Shown: positions 16,738 to 24,509 of the stretch, piece after piece
Numbering within the stretch: the first letter of the stretch is position 1
How the letters are laid out: every line of letters begins with the position of its first letter
Origin: Flavobacteriaceae bacterium
GTDB taxonomy: Bacteria; Bacteroidota; Bacteroidia; Flavobacteriales; Flavobacteriaceae
Assembly: GCA_947488595.1 (NCBI GenBank)
Contig: CANKZI010000015.1
Span: 1 to 64,000 of the forward strand
Direction: 5' to 3'
DNA: 64,000 bases
Translations under genes and position numbers: made by a program
Notes under the pieces: model-generated
Seen by the model: only the letters and a program-made list of their open reading frames with translations
What the model was told of the DNA's origin: nothing
Database searches by the model: none

Positions 16738-17268
16738 GTGATACAACTCCACGACAAACAATTTGTTCCGTTTATTTCATCCGAAGAAATCAATTTTGCA
16801 TTGGTTAATATGGCCAAACAAATGGATGATGACTTTTTTGATGAAGTACCGGTATTTATAGGCGTTCTTAATGGCGCTTTTATGGTTTTGTCCGATCTGA
16901 TGAAACAATACCGTGGCATGTGTGAAGTCAGTTTTGTAAAAATGGCTTCTTATGAAGGTACACAGTCCAACAATAATGTCACTGAACTCATCGGCTTGAA
17001 CCAAGATTTATCTGGCAGAACGGTCGTTGTAGTCGAAGATATTATTGATACAGGAAATACCATCGAGGTTTTGAAAGAAATTTTCAAAAATCAAAACGTC
17101 AAGCATTTCAAAATTGCCACCTTGTTTTTCAAACCTGAAGCCTATAAAAAAGACATTAAAATTGATTACATCGGCATCCGAATTCCAAATAAATTCATTG
17201 TGGGTTACGGTTTGGATTACGACGGTTTGGGACGAAATTTACAAGATGTTTACCAATTGGCAGAATAA
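16738..17268 (+). CDS. hpt: Hypoxanthine phosphoribosyltransferase
   Basis: A 176-residue purine salvage enzyme converting hypoxanthine (and often guanine) with PRPP to the nucleotide. The PRPP-binding loop VVVVEDIIDTGNT spans residues 96-108, and the C-terminal substrate region is YIGIRIPNKFIVGYGLDYDG. The start is a GTG (V-IQLHDKQFVPF), chosen because the N-terminus matches the family and because the upstream TTG lies inside the promoter. It heads a gene group with adk, the CNNM protein and obgE, all in the same direction. Confidence 0.94.
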   Translation: MIQLHDKQFVPFISSEEINFALVNMAKQMDDDFFDEVPVFIGVLNGAFMVLSDLMKQYRGMCEVSFVKMASYEGTQSNNNVTELIGLNQDLSGRTVVVVEDIIDTGNTIEVLKEIFKNQNVKHFKIATLFFKPEAYKKDIKIDYIGIRIPNKFIVGYGLDYDGLGRNLQDVYQLAE

Positions 17269-17320
17269 CCCGGACGCGGGGATTTGGATAATAATGTACA
17301 ACACACAATTTTAGTAGCAA

Positions 17321-17893
17321 ATGATTAACATAGTTTTATTCGGAAAACCTGGAGCAGGCAAAGGCACACAAGCCGAATTTTTAAAAACAAAATACAATTT
17401 AATCCACCTTTCAACTGGGGATATTTTTAGATTCAATATAAAAAACGAAACCGAACTCGGCAAATTAGCTAAAACTTTTATTGACAAAGGCGATTTGGTT
17501 CCCGACGAAGTAACCATAAAAATGTTAGAAGACGAGGTCAATAAAAATCCTCAAACCAAAGGGTTTTTATTTGATGGTTTTCCGAGAACTTTGGCGCAAG
17601 CAGAAGCTTTGGATGTTTTTTTAGTAAGCAAAAATTGGAGTATTACTGCAACAATTGCACTAGAAGCCAACGACGAAATTTTGGTGCAACGCTTACTCGA
17701 AAGAGGAAAAACCAGCGGCAGGATTGACGACCAAGATGAAGAAAAAATCAGAAACCGTTACCAAGAATACAACGAAAAAACAGCGCCGTTAATGGCTTTT
17801 TATACACAACAAAATAAGTTTCATGCCGTAAATGGTATTGGAACCATTCAAGAAATCACAGAGCGATTGACAAAAGTGATTAATGAATTGTAG
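17321..17893 (+). CDS. adk: Adenylate kinase
   Basis: A 190-residue adenylate kinase (ATP + AMP to 2 ADP). It has the P-loop GKPGAGKGT at residues 8-16, the AMP-binding STGDIFR near 31-37, DGFPRT at 85-90 and LERGKTSGRIDDQDEEKIRNR near 125-145. The lid is short, without the zinc-finger insertion of longer homologues. It lies 52 bp after hpt, and the gap contains only a short CCCG/CGGG hairpin. The stop codon abuts an octamer repeat array that fills the space to the next gene. Confidence 0.97.
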   Translation: MINIVLFGKPGAGKGTQAEFLKTKYNLIHLSTGDIFRFNIKNETELGKLAKTFIDKGDLVPDEVTIKMLEDEVNKNPQTKGFLFDGFPRTLAQAEALDVFLVSKNWSITATIALEANDEILVQRLLERGKTSGRIDDQDEEKIRNRYQEYNEKTAPLMAFYTQQNKFHAVNGIGTIQEITERLTKVINEL

Positions 17894-17970
17894 TTTAGAA
17901 GTTTAAAAGTTTATGAGTTTAGAACCCACTAAACACATAATCTCATAACTTTTATAACCTCTTAAATAAA
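17893..17970. repeat. Octamer tandem array with dyad symmetry between adk and the CNNM gene
   Basis: GTTT recurs every 8 nt at 17893, 17901, 17909 and 17917 (units GTTTAGAA, GTTTAAAA, GTTTATGA, GTTTAGAA). On the right, ATAA recurs at 17937, 17945 and 17954. Left and right halves are roughly reverse-complementary (CTAAAC, TCATAA and CTTTTA words). It fills the whole spacer up to the ATG at 17972. Confidence 0.6.
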
Positions 17971-17971
17971 A

Positions 17972-19249
17972 ATGGAAATCTTAATAATATTTTTTTTAAT
18001 CCTTCTCAACGGTGTTTTTTCGATGTCAGAAATCGCGCTGATTTCGGCAAGAAAAAACCGACTCGAAAATGCCGCCAAAAAAGGAAATCCGAGTGCCAAA
18101 GCAGCTTTGGATTTGGCCAATGCGCCCAATAAGTTTCTCTCGACTGTGCAAATCGGAATTACCTTAATCGGAATTTTAACTGGTATTTTTAGCGGAGATA
18201 AAATAACGTCCGACGTAAAACTATTCATCCAAACCTTTGACAGTCTAAAGCCATATGCCGATTCGATTGCGGTTGGAATTGTGGTGGTAGTTTTAACATT
18301 TTTCTCTTTGGTTTTAGGCGAATTATTGCCCAAAAGAATTGGCCTCAATCATCCCGAAAGCATTGCAAAAGCTGTGGCTTTGCCCATGAAAGTCATTTCG
18401 ATAATAACGGCACCTTTTATTTGGTTATTGACTATTTCGACCGAATTTTTATTAAAAATATTGATGATAAAACCATCGGCAGACGGCAAAGTAACAGAAG
18501 AAGAAATCAAAGCCATCATCAAAGAAGGTACCGAAGGTGGCGAAGTACAAGAAATTGAACAAGACATTGTAGAACGTGTATTTCATATCGGTGACAGAAA
18601 AGTGAATTCGCTTATGACACATCGAAAGTCAGTGGTTTTTTTACCTTTGGATTCAGATAAAAACCAAGTTCGCAATTTAATGCTCAAAGAATTGCACTCG
18701 ATTTATCCCGTGTATGGAGACAATTATGATGATATTGTTGGTGTGGTCAATCTTAAAAATATATTTTCTCATTTTGAAGACGACAACTTCAATTTGGATA
18801 AAATAATGACCGAAGCGCCCTTTATCATGGAGCAAACCACAGCCTACAAAGCGCTGGAAAACTTTAAAAAAAGCGGTATTCATTATGCTTTTGTATCCGA
18901 TGAATATGGCGTTTTTCAAGGTATAATTACGTTAAACGATATTTTGGAAGCACTCGTTGGCGATGCCTCCGATTTTTATAAAGACGATTTTCAACTCGTT
19001 GCCAGAGAAGATGGTTCTTGGCTTGTTGATGGACATTATTCTTTGCACGATTTTTTGACTTTTTTCGAACTCGATGAATTGATTAATGATTATGAAGTGA
19101 ATACCGTTAGCGGTTTGATCATGACCGAATTATCACGCATTCCTAAAGAAGGTGAAAAGTTAATTTGGCATAAGTTTGAACTTGAAGTCATCGATATGGA
19201 TGGCGTAAAGATTGATAAAGTTATCGTAAAATCATTACAAGACAAATAA
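17972..19249 (+). CDS. CNNM/CBS-domain membrane protein (HlyC/CorC family)
   Basis: A 425-residue protein of the CNNM (DUF21) family. The transmembrane domain (about residues 1-150) has three to four helices and the signature FLILLNGVFSMSEIAL, and VLGELLPKRIGL lies near 112. A CBS pair (about 205-325; the second contains YAFVSDEYGVFQGIITLNDI) and the C-terminal CorC/HlyC domain (about 335-420, DGHYSLHDFLTFFELDEL) follow. Characterised relatives are magnesium/cobalt exporters or their modulators; 'hemolysin' is a legacy label. No signal peptide beyond the first helix. It lies between adk and obgE in the same direction and is flanked by short-repeat spacers. Confidence 0.9.
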   Translation: MEILIIFFLILLNGVFSMSEIALISARKNRLENAAKKGNPSAKAALDLANAPNKFLSTVQIGITLIGILTGIFSGDKITSDVKLFIQTFDSLKPYADSIAVGIVVVVLTFFSLVLGELLPKRIGLNHPESIAKAVALPMKVISIITAPFIWLLTISTEFLLKILMIKPSADGKVTEEEIKAIIKEGTEGGEVQEIEQDIVERVFHIGDRKVNSLMTHRKSVVFLPLDSDKNQVRNLMLKELHSIYPVYGDNYDDIVGVVNLKNIFSHFEDDNFNLDKIMTEAPFIMEQTTAYKALENFKKSGIHYAFVSDEYGVFQGIITLNDILEALVGDASDFYKDDFQLVAREDGSWLVDGHYSLHDFLTFFELDELINDYEVNTVSGLIMTELSRIPKEGEKLIWHKFELEVIDMDGVKIDKVIVKSLQDK

Positions 19250-19290
19250 GTTTATTTGTTGCTTAAATAAAATTTCACAATGTTTTAAAA

Positions 19291-19349
19291 CCCAACAACC
19301 TCACAACACCTAACACCTAAGACCCAATAACCTCCCGATAGCTATCGGG
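19291..19349. repeat. Degenerate short tandem array ending in a 16-bp palindrome
   Basis: ACC recurs at 19298, 19308, 19315, 19322 and 19330 (spacings 7-10 nt), in words such as AACACCT and AAGACCC. It runs into the perfect palindrome CCCGATAGCTATCGGG (19334-19349). This lies 30 bp before the obgE ATG. Confidence 0.5.
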
Positions 19350-19378
19350 AATAACAGCTGAATGCTAAATGCTTACAA

Positions 19379-20386
19379 ATGACTGAAGGAAATTTTGTTG
19401 ACTACGTAAAAATATATGTTTCGTCTGGTAAAGGCGGAAAAGGTTCTACACATTTGCACCGCGAAAAATTTATCGAAAAAGGCGGACCAGATGGTGGTGA
19501 TGGTGGTCGTGGTGGACACGTTTTTTTGGTGGGCAACAAAAGTCTTTGGACATTATTTCACCTCAAATTTGCAAGACACGTCAAAGCCGGACATGGCGGC
19601 GATGGGGGAGGTGATCGAAGTACTGGTGCCGATGGCGAAGACAAATTTATCGAGGTACCGCTAGGAACTGTGGTGCGCGACAAAGAAACCAACGAAATTT
19701 TGTTCGAAATTACCGAAGATGGCGAAAAGAAAATTATCGCTCAAGGCGGAAAAGGCGGCTTGGGGAATTGGCATTTTAGGAGTTCAACCAACCAAACGCC
19801 AAGGTATTCGCAACCTGGATTGCCATCGCAAGAAGTTGACATGATTTTGGAATTGAAAGTCCTTGCCGATGTTGGATTGGTAGGTTTTCCGAATGCTGGC
19901 AAATCAACTTTATTGTCTGTTTTGACTTCTGCCAAGCCAAAAATTGCCGATTATCCGTTTACGACATTGAAACCGAATTTGGGCATCGTAGCGTACCGTG
20001 ACTATCAATCTTTTGTGATTGCCGATATTCCTGGAATTATTGAAGGTGCCGCCGAAGGAAAAGGCTTGGGACATTATTTTTTGAGACATATCGAAAGAAA
20101 TTCAACCTTATTGTTTTTGGTACCCGTTGATACCGAAAACATCAAAGCCGAATATGATATATTGGTCAATGAATTAACCAAATACAATCCTGAAATGCTT
20201 GACAAAGAACGGATGTTGGTCATTTCTAAATGTGATATGTTAGACGAAGAACTCAAAGCAGAACTGAAAATAGAATTGGACAAAACCTTTAAAGACATTC
20301 CGTATTTATTTATTTCGTCGGTTGCCCAACAAGGTCTTACAGAACTGAAAGACAAATTATGGAGCATGCTGAATGAAGAAAAATAA
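19379..20386 (+). CDS. obgE: Obg family GTPase
   Basis: A 335-residue Obg/CgtA GTPase involved in late 50S assembly and stress responses. The glycine-rich Obg fold spans about residues 1-158 ([21 protein letters not shown]), and the G domain starts near 160 with the P-loop GFPNAGKST at 169-177, DIPGIIEGA (switch region) and SKCD (G4 motif) near 286. The variable C-terminal OCT domain of longer homologues is absent, as usual in Bacteroidota. The ATG is chosen because it gives the conserved [12 protein letters not shown] start. No promoter is obvious in the short spacer, so it is probably expressed from upstream. Confidence 0.97.
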   Translation: MTEGNFVDYVKIYVSSGKGGKGSTHLHREKFIEKGGPDGGDGGRGGHVFLVGNKSLWTLFHLKFARHVKAGHGGDGGGDRSTGADGEDKFIEVPLGTVVRDKETNEILFEITEDGEKKIIAQGGKGGLGNWHFRSSTNQTPRYSQPGLPSQEVDMILELKVLADVGLVGFPNAGKSTLLSVLTSAKPKIADYPFTTLKPNLGIVAYRDYQSFVIADIPGIIEGAAEGKGLGHYFLRHIERNSTLLFLVPVDTENIKAEYDILVNELTKYNPEMLDKERMLVISKCDMLDEELKAELKIELDKTFKDIPYLFISSVAQQGLTELKDKLWSMLNEEK

Positions 20387-20461
20387 GGTTCATTCAATGC
20401 GGTGATTGTCGAAGCAAATTAAATGGTACTTTGGTCTGATGCTTTATAATAAGCACAACAA

Positions 20462-21823
20462 TTATTTTATTGAACCTATAATGTCATACTTTGTAATAAT
20501 ATGGTGTTTGCCGTTGTCTAAATCAATCAAAACGGCTTGGTTGTCTGTGGTGAATAATCTGGAAACTTCTTCAATTGGCGTTCCAATATTTACTACGGGA
20601 TATGGTTTTCCCATCACTTCCTTTATTGGTTTATCGGCAACATCTTTGTCAGTAACATAACTTTCAAACAAATCGGATTCGGCTACAGAACCAACAAATC
20701 CCGAGGTATCAATCACCGGAATTTGAGAGATTTTGTATTTGCGCATTCTCTCGATAGCGTGCGAAACCAATTCTTCTGTACGAACAATCACCAATGGTTT
20801 GTCGATATGGTCTTTGATTAAATCTTCGGCTTTTGTAATTTCTTCGTCCAAAAAACCGCGTTCGCGCATCCAATCGTCGTTGAACATTTTTCCGACATAA
20901 CGGCTTCCCGAATCGTGGAACAAAACCACAACTACATCTTCGGGTTTAAAATGTGCCTTCAATTGCAACAAGCCTTTTACAGCTGAACCAGCTGAATTGC
21001 CAACAAAAATGCCCTCTTCTAATGCTATTTTTCGCGTATACACCGCGGCATCTTTATCGGTCACTTTGGTAAAACCATCAATCAACGAAAAATCGACGTT
21101 TTTTGGTAATATATCTTCGCCTATACCTTCAGTAACATACGAATAGATTTCGTTTTCATCAAAAATACCCGTCTCATGGTACTTTTTAAAAACCGAACCA
21201 TAAGTATCTACACCCCAAATTTTGATATTTGGATTTTTTTCTTTTAAATACTTGGCCACACCCGAAATTGTTCCGCCAGTGCCAACTCCAACAACAAAAT
21301 GTGTGATTTTACCGTGGGTTTGTTCCCAAATTTCTGGACCAGTTTGTTCATAATGTGCAATCGCATTCGATGGATTGTCATATTGATTGACGTACCACGA
21401 ATTAGGAGTTTCTTCGCCCAAACGTTTAGAAACCGAATAATAAGAACGAGCATCGGTTGGCTCAACGTCAGTCGGACAAACAATAACTTTAGCACCAACG
21501 GCACGCAAAATATCCATTTTTTCTTTGGATTGCTTATCGGTGATGACGCAAATAAGTTTGTATCCTTTTACGATAGCAGCCAAAGCCAAACCCATTCCTG
21601 TATTTCCAGAAGTACCTTCGATAATTGTACCTCCGGGTTTTAAGCGGCCGTCTGCTTCTGCATCTTCAACCATTTTAACCGCCATACGGTCTTTGACCGA
21701 GTTACCGGGATTAAAAGTTTCAACTTTGGCCAAAACAAGCGCATCGACTTCGGCTGTCACTTTATTCAATCGAACCAACGGCGTGTTGCCTATGGTTCCT
21801 AATATATTTTCTGAATAGTTCAT
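20462..21823 (-). CDS. Cystathionine beta-synthase-like PLP enzyme with CBS domains
   Basis: A 453-residue fold type II PLP enzyme. The PLP lysine is Lys44 in NPGNSVKDRMA; the substrate loop TSGNTG is at 71-76 and the phosphate loop GTGGT at 181-185. Residues from about 335 to the end form a CBS pair (HAIERMRKYKISQIPVI and EEVSRLFTTDNQAVLI). Synthases with CBS pairs are usually cystathionine beta-synthases, and the Bacteroidota form is often annotated that way; a cysteine synthase role is possible. It is convergent with obgE. A minus-strand TACCTTTG lies about 100 bp upstream of the start. Confidence 0.9.
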   Translation of the reverse strand: MNYSENILGTIGNTPLVRLNKVTAEVDALVLAKVETFNPGNSVKDRMAVKMVEDAEADGRLKPGGTIIEGTSGNTGMGLALAAIVKGYKLICVITDKQSKEKMDILRAVGAKVIVCPTDVEPTDARSYYSVSKRLGEETPNSWYVNQYDNPSNAIAHYEQTGPEIWEQTHGKITHFVVGVGTGGTISGVAKYLKEKNPNIKIWGVDTYGSVFKKYHETGIFDENEIYSYVTEGIGEDILPKNVDFSLIDGFTKVTDKDAAVYTRKIALEEGIFVGNSAGSAVKGLLQLKAHFKPEDVVVVLFHDSGSRYVGKMFNDDWMRERGFLDEEITKAEDLIKDHIDKPLVIVRTEELVSHAIERMRKYKISQIPVIDTSGFVGSVAESDLFESYVTDKDVADKPIKEVMGKPYPVVNIGTPIEEVSRLFTTDNQAVLIDLDNGKHHIITKYDIIGSIK

Positions 21824-21921
21824 TTTCTTAATTTAGCTTTTTTATTAATTTCTTATAACAATTTGCAATGTTGATAAGCACATTATTTTTTACAGTTGAT
21901 ACTGATTATTAATTGCTTTGG

Positions 21922-21929
21922 CAAAGGTA
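21922..21929 (-). promoter_or_regulatory. Possible promoter -7 element of the PLP/CBS gene
   Basis: Plus-strand CAAAGGTA reads TACCTTTG on the minus strand, a consensus match. The leader would be about 95 nt. No -33 TTG is seen. Confidence 0.4.
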
Positions 21930-22087
21930 TTAATTAGAAATGAATTTTAGGTTTTGTATTAATCCTAAAATCGTCTTAAAAATCGTCAGCTAAAATAAAA
22001 ATTGACTACAACGTTTTAGTTTTTCTTTTCAATTCACTTTCCTTTTAAGAAAATGATTTATATTCGCACCACTAAAAATTTTATACA

Positions 22088-24238
22088 ATGAAAAAAATAA
22101 TTTTATCCTTAATAGTTGGGATTATGCTCATTCCAACTAGCGTAAAAGCGGATGAAGGCATGTGGTTTTTAATGTTTATTGAACGATTGAACCAACGTGA
22201 CATGCAAAAAATGGGTTTGCAATTGACAGCCCAAGAAATTTATAGCATCAATAACCACAGTCTAAAAGATGCTATTGTTCAGTTTAATGGCGGCTGTACA
22301 GCAGAATTAATTTCAAAAGATGGTTTGGTTTTAACCAATCACCACTGTGGTTATGATGCGATTGCCGAATTATCGAGTGCCGAAAACAACTTGTTGAAAG
22401 ACGGTTATTGGGCCGAAAATAGGAATGCAGAAAAAAAACCTTCTAGTTTGTTTGTCCGCTTTTTTGTAAGAATGGATGATGTTTCTAAACGCATTTTATC
22501 CAAATTAAACAATAAAATGACCGAATTGGAACGTGAAAAAGCAGTAAATCAAGAAATTGCTTTGATCGAAAAAGAAAATAATGAAGGCGGAAAGTATACA
22601 GTTTCTGTGCGTTCTTTTTTTCAAGGTAACGAATATTATTATTTTGTGTACCAAGATTTTGAAGATGTACGTTTGGTTGGAGCCCCGCCAGAAAGTTTAG
22701 GAAAATTTGGTGGCGACACCGACAATTGGGAATGGCCAAGACATACTGCCGATTTTTCGATGTTTCGAATCTATGCCGATAAAGACGGTAATCCTGCTGC
22801 TTATTCAGAAAACAATGTGCCATTGCATCCCAAACACTATTTGCCAGTAAACTTGGGAGGCGTTAAAGAAAATGATTTTGCTATGATTTTGGGTTATCCC
22901 GGAAGAACCAACCGTTGGATGCCTGCTGGTGGTATTGAGCAAAACGTAAAATTCTCCTATCCTGCTTGGGTTGAAGGTGCAAAAACAGGCATGGACAACA
23001 TGAAAAAATACATGGACCAAAGTGCTGCTTTGAATTTGGTTTATGCTTCTAAATATGCAGGTGTTGCGAATTACTGGAAAAACCGTCAAGGAATGATTGA
23101 TGCTCTGACCAAATTTGGAACTGCGAAGTCAAAAGCTGCGCAAGAGGCAAAGTTTGACAAATGGGCCAATAAACCGGCAAACAAAGAAAAATATGGTAAA
23201 GTAGTTTCAAATATTAATACCTATTATGGTCTGACCAACGAAAAAGCACGTCACGATAATTATTTGCAACAACTTTTTAGAACAACTGCTTTTGGAACTG
23301 CCGGAAGAGGCATCGGAAAACAATTGGACAATTATGTAAAAGCCGACGAAGCAAAACGCAAGGAAATGGCTCCTGCCATCATGGAAATGGTGGATGGCAT
23401 GTTCAAAGAATTACACCTTCCTGCCGAAAAAGATTTGATGGCTGCCGAATTAAAATTGTATGCTACAAAATCTACAGGTTATAAAATTGCGCCAATGGTC
23501 GAAAAAATTGGTACAGCAAACAATAATGATTTTACAAAATATGTAAATGCTGCTTTTGATTTGAGTATTTTAGCTTCTAAAGAGCGCATTAAGGCGTTTT
23601 TGGACTTGCCGAGTCAAACGTTGTTAGACAGCGATCCTTTGTATGCACTTTCAAATGATATGATGAATCATTTTTCTTCTAAATCGGATGAAATTACCAA
23701 AGCACAAAATGATTTTGGATCTTCTTTTAGACTGTTGGTCGAAGGATTGCGCGAATCTAAACTGGCTACTGTTGCTTATCCAGATGCGAATTCGACTTTG
23801 CGTTTGACTTACGGAAAAGTGCGCTCATTGCCAGCTGACAAACGCAACGATGCCAAAATCAACAATTATACAACACTTGCTGGTCAGGTAAAAAAATACA
23901 AAAAAGGAGATCAAGAATTTGATTTACCAACACGTATTATCGAAATGAACAACAACAAAGATTTTGGTCGTTACGCTGACAAAGATGGTTCGCTTCACGT
24001 GAATTTCTTGACCGATAATGATATTACTGGTGGAAATTCGGGTTCACCTGTTTTGAACGGAAAAGGCGAATTAATCGGATTGGCTTTTGATGGTAACATC
24101 GAAGCGATGGCTGGTGATGTTATTTTTGATCCAAAACTACAAAGAACCATCAATGTTGATATTCGTTATGTTTTATGGGTAATTGAAAATTATTCTGGTG
24201 CCAAACATATTGTTGACGAAATGACGATTGTGAAGTAA
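22088..24238 (+). CDS. S46 family dipeptidyl-peptidase (DPP7-like)
   Basis: A 716-residue serine peptidase with a signal peptide (ending SVKA), so it acts in the periplasm. The catalytic triad is visible: His in TNHHCGYD (residue 85 or 86), Asp222 in HTADFSMFR, and Ser651 in GGNSGSP. Gly669, 18 residues after the catalytic Ser (FDGNIEAM), is at the position where DPP7 has Gly and DPP11 has Arg in Porphyromonas; Gly would predict preference for hydrophobic P1 residues. Spacing between the landmarks matches the family. It is a monocistronic gene with a strong terminator. Role: releasing dipeptides from oligopeptides. Confidence 0.93.
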   Translation: MKKIILSLIVGIMLIPTSVKADEGMWFLMFIERLNQRDMQKMGLQLTAQEIYSINNHSLKDAIVQFNGGCTAELISKDGLVLTNHHCGYDAIAELSSAENNLLKDGYWAENRNAEKKPSSLFVRFFVRMDDVSKRILSKLNNKMTELEREKAVNQEIALIEKENNEGGKYTVSVRSFFQGNEYYYFVYQDFEDVRLVGAPPESLGKFGGDTDNWEWPRHTADFSMFRIYADKDGNPAAYSENNVPLHPKHYLPVNLGGVKENDFAMILGYPGRTNRWMPAGGIEQNVKFSYPAWVEGAKTGMDNMKKYMDQSAALNLVYASKYAGVANYWKNRQGMIDALTKFGTAKSKAAQEAKFDKWANKPANKEKYGKVVSNINTYYGLTNEKARHDNYLQQLFRTTAFGTAGRGIGKQLDNYVKADEAKRKEMAPAIMEMVDGMFKELHLPAEKDLMAAELKLYATKSTGYKIAPMVEKIGTANNNDFTKYVNAAFDLSILASKERIKAFLDLPSQTLLDSDPLYALSNDMMNHFSSKSDEITKAQNDFGSSFRLLVEGLRESKLATVAYPDANSTLRLTYGKVRSLPADKRNDAKINNYTTLAGQVKKYKKGDQEFDLPTRIIEMNNNKDFGRYADKDGSLHVNFLTDNDITGGNSGSPVLNGKGELIGLAFDGNIEAMAGDVIFDPKLQRTINVDIRYVLWVIENYSGAKHIVDEMTIVK

Positions 24239-24260
24239 CACAAAGCAAATCATAAAAACA

Positions 24261-24293
24261 AAGCCGTTTCATTCAATTGAAACGGCTTTTTTA
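24261..24293 (+). terminator. Terminator of the S46 peptidase gene
   Basis: AAGCCGTTTCA (24261-24271) pairs perfectly with TGAAACGGCTT (24278-24288), with a 6-nt loop and a T-run. Confidence 0.92.
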
Positions 24294-24422
24294 TTGGATT
24301 GACTTACAAAAATCAAAAATAAGTTCGTATTGCAATAAAGTCATTTGTTTTAAAAGTTCTGAAGTGGCGCGTGTAAGTTCCATTTCTAAACAAAGGTTGG
24401 AAAAGCCGATTTCATTTAGTTT
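24291..24422 (-). pseudogene. Possible small-protein gene or gene remnant
   Basis: On the minus strand an open frame of about 42 codons ends with TAA at 24291-24293 and reads coherently (IGFSNLCLE, MELTRATSELLKQM, LLQYELIFDFCKSIQ). The first ATG (24383) would give only 30 residues, so it is either a very small protein or the tail of a decayed gene. No family is recognised. Confidence 0.2.
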
Positions 24423-24484
24423 TTAAATTGCAAACCGCGCTGCTTAGTTCTCTTTTTTTAAGTTTTTTTTCTATATAAAAATAC

Positions 24485-24492
24485 TACCTTTG
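24485..24492 (+). promoter_or_regulatory. Promoter -7 element of the putative porin gene
   Basis: TACCTTTG matches the consensus. The predicted start site (about 24496) is only 5 nt from the first ATG (24501), which favours the second ATG at 24510. Confidence 0.55.
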
Positions 24493-24509
24493 CCCAAATT
24501 ATGTTCGTA

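Noticed and set aside
20406..20660. Plus-strand frame antisense to the end of the PLP/CBS gene
   Set aside because: Opposite to a clear coding region, weak composition, no start context.
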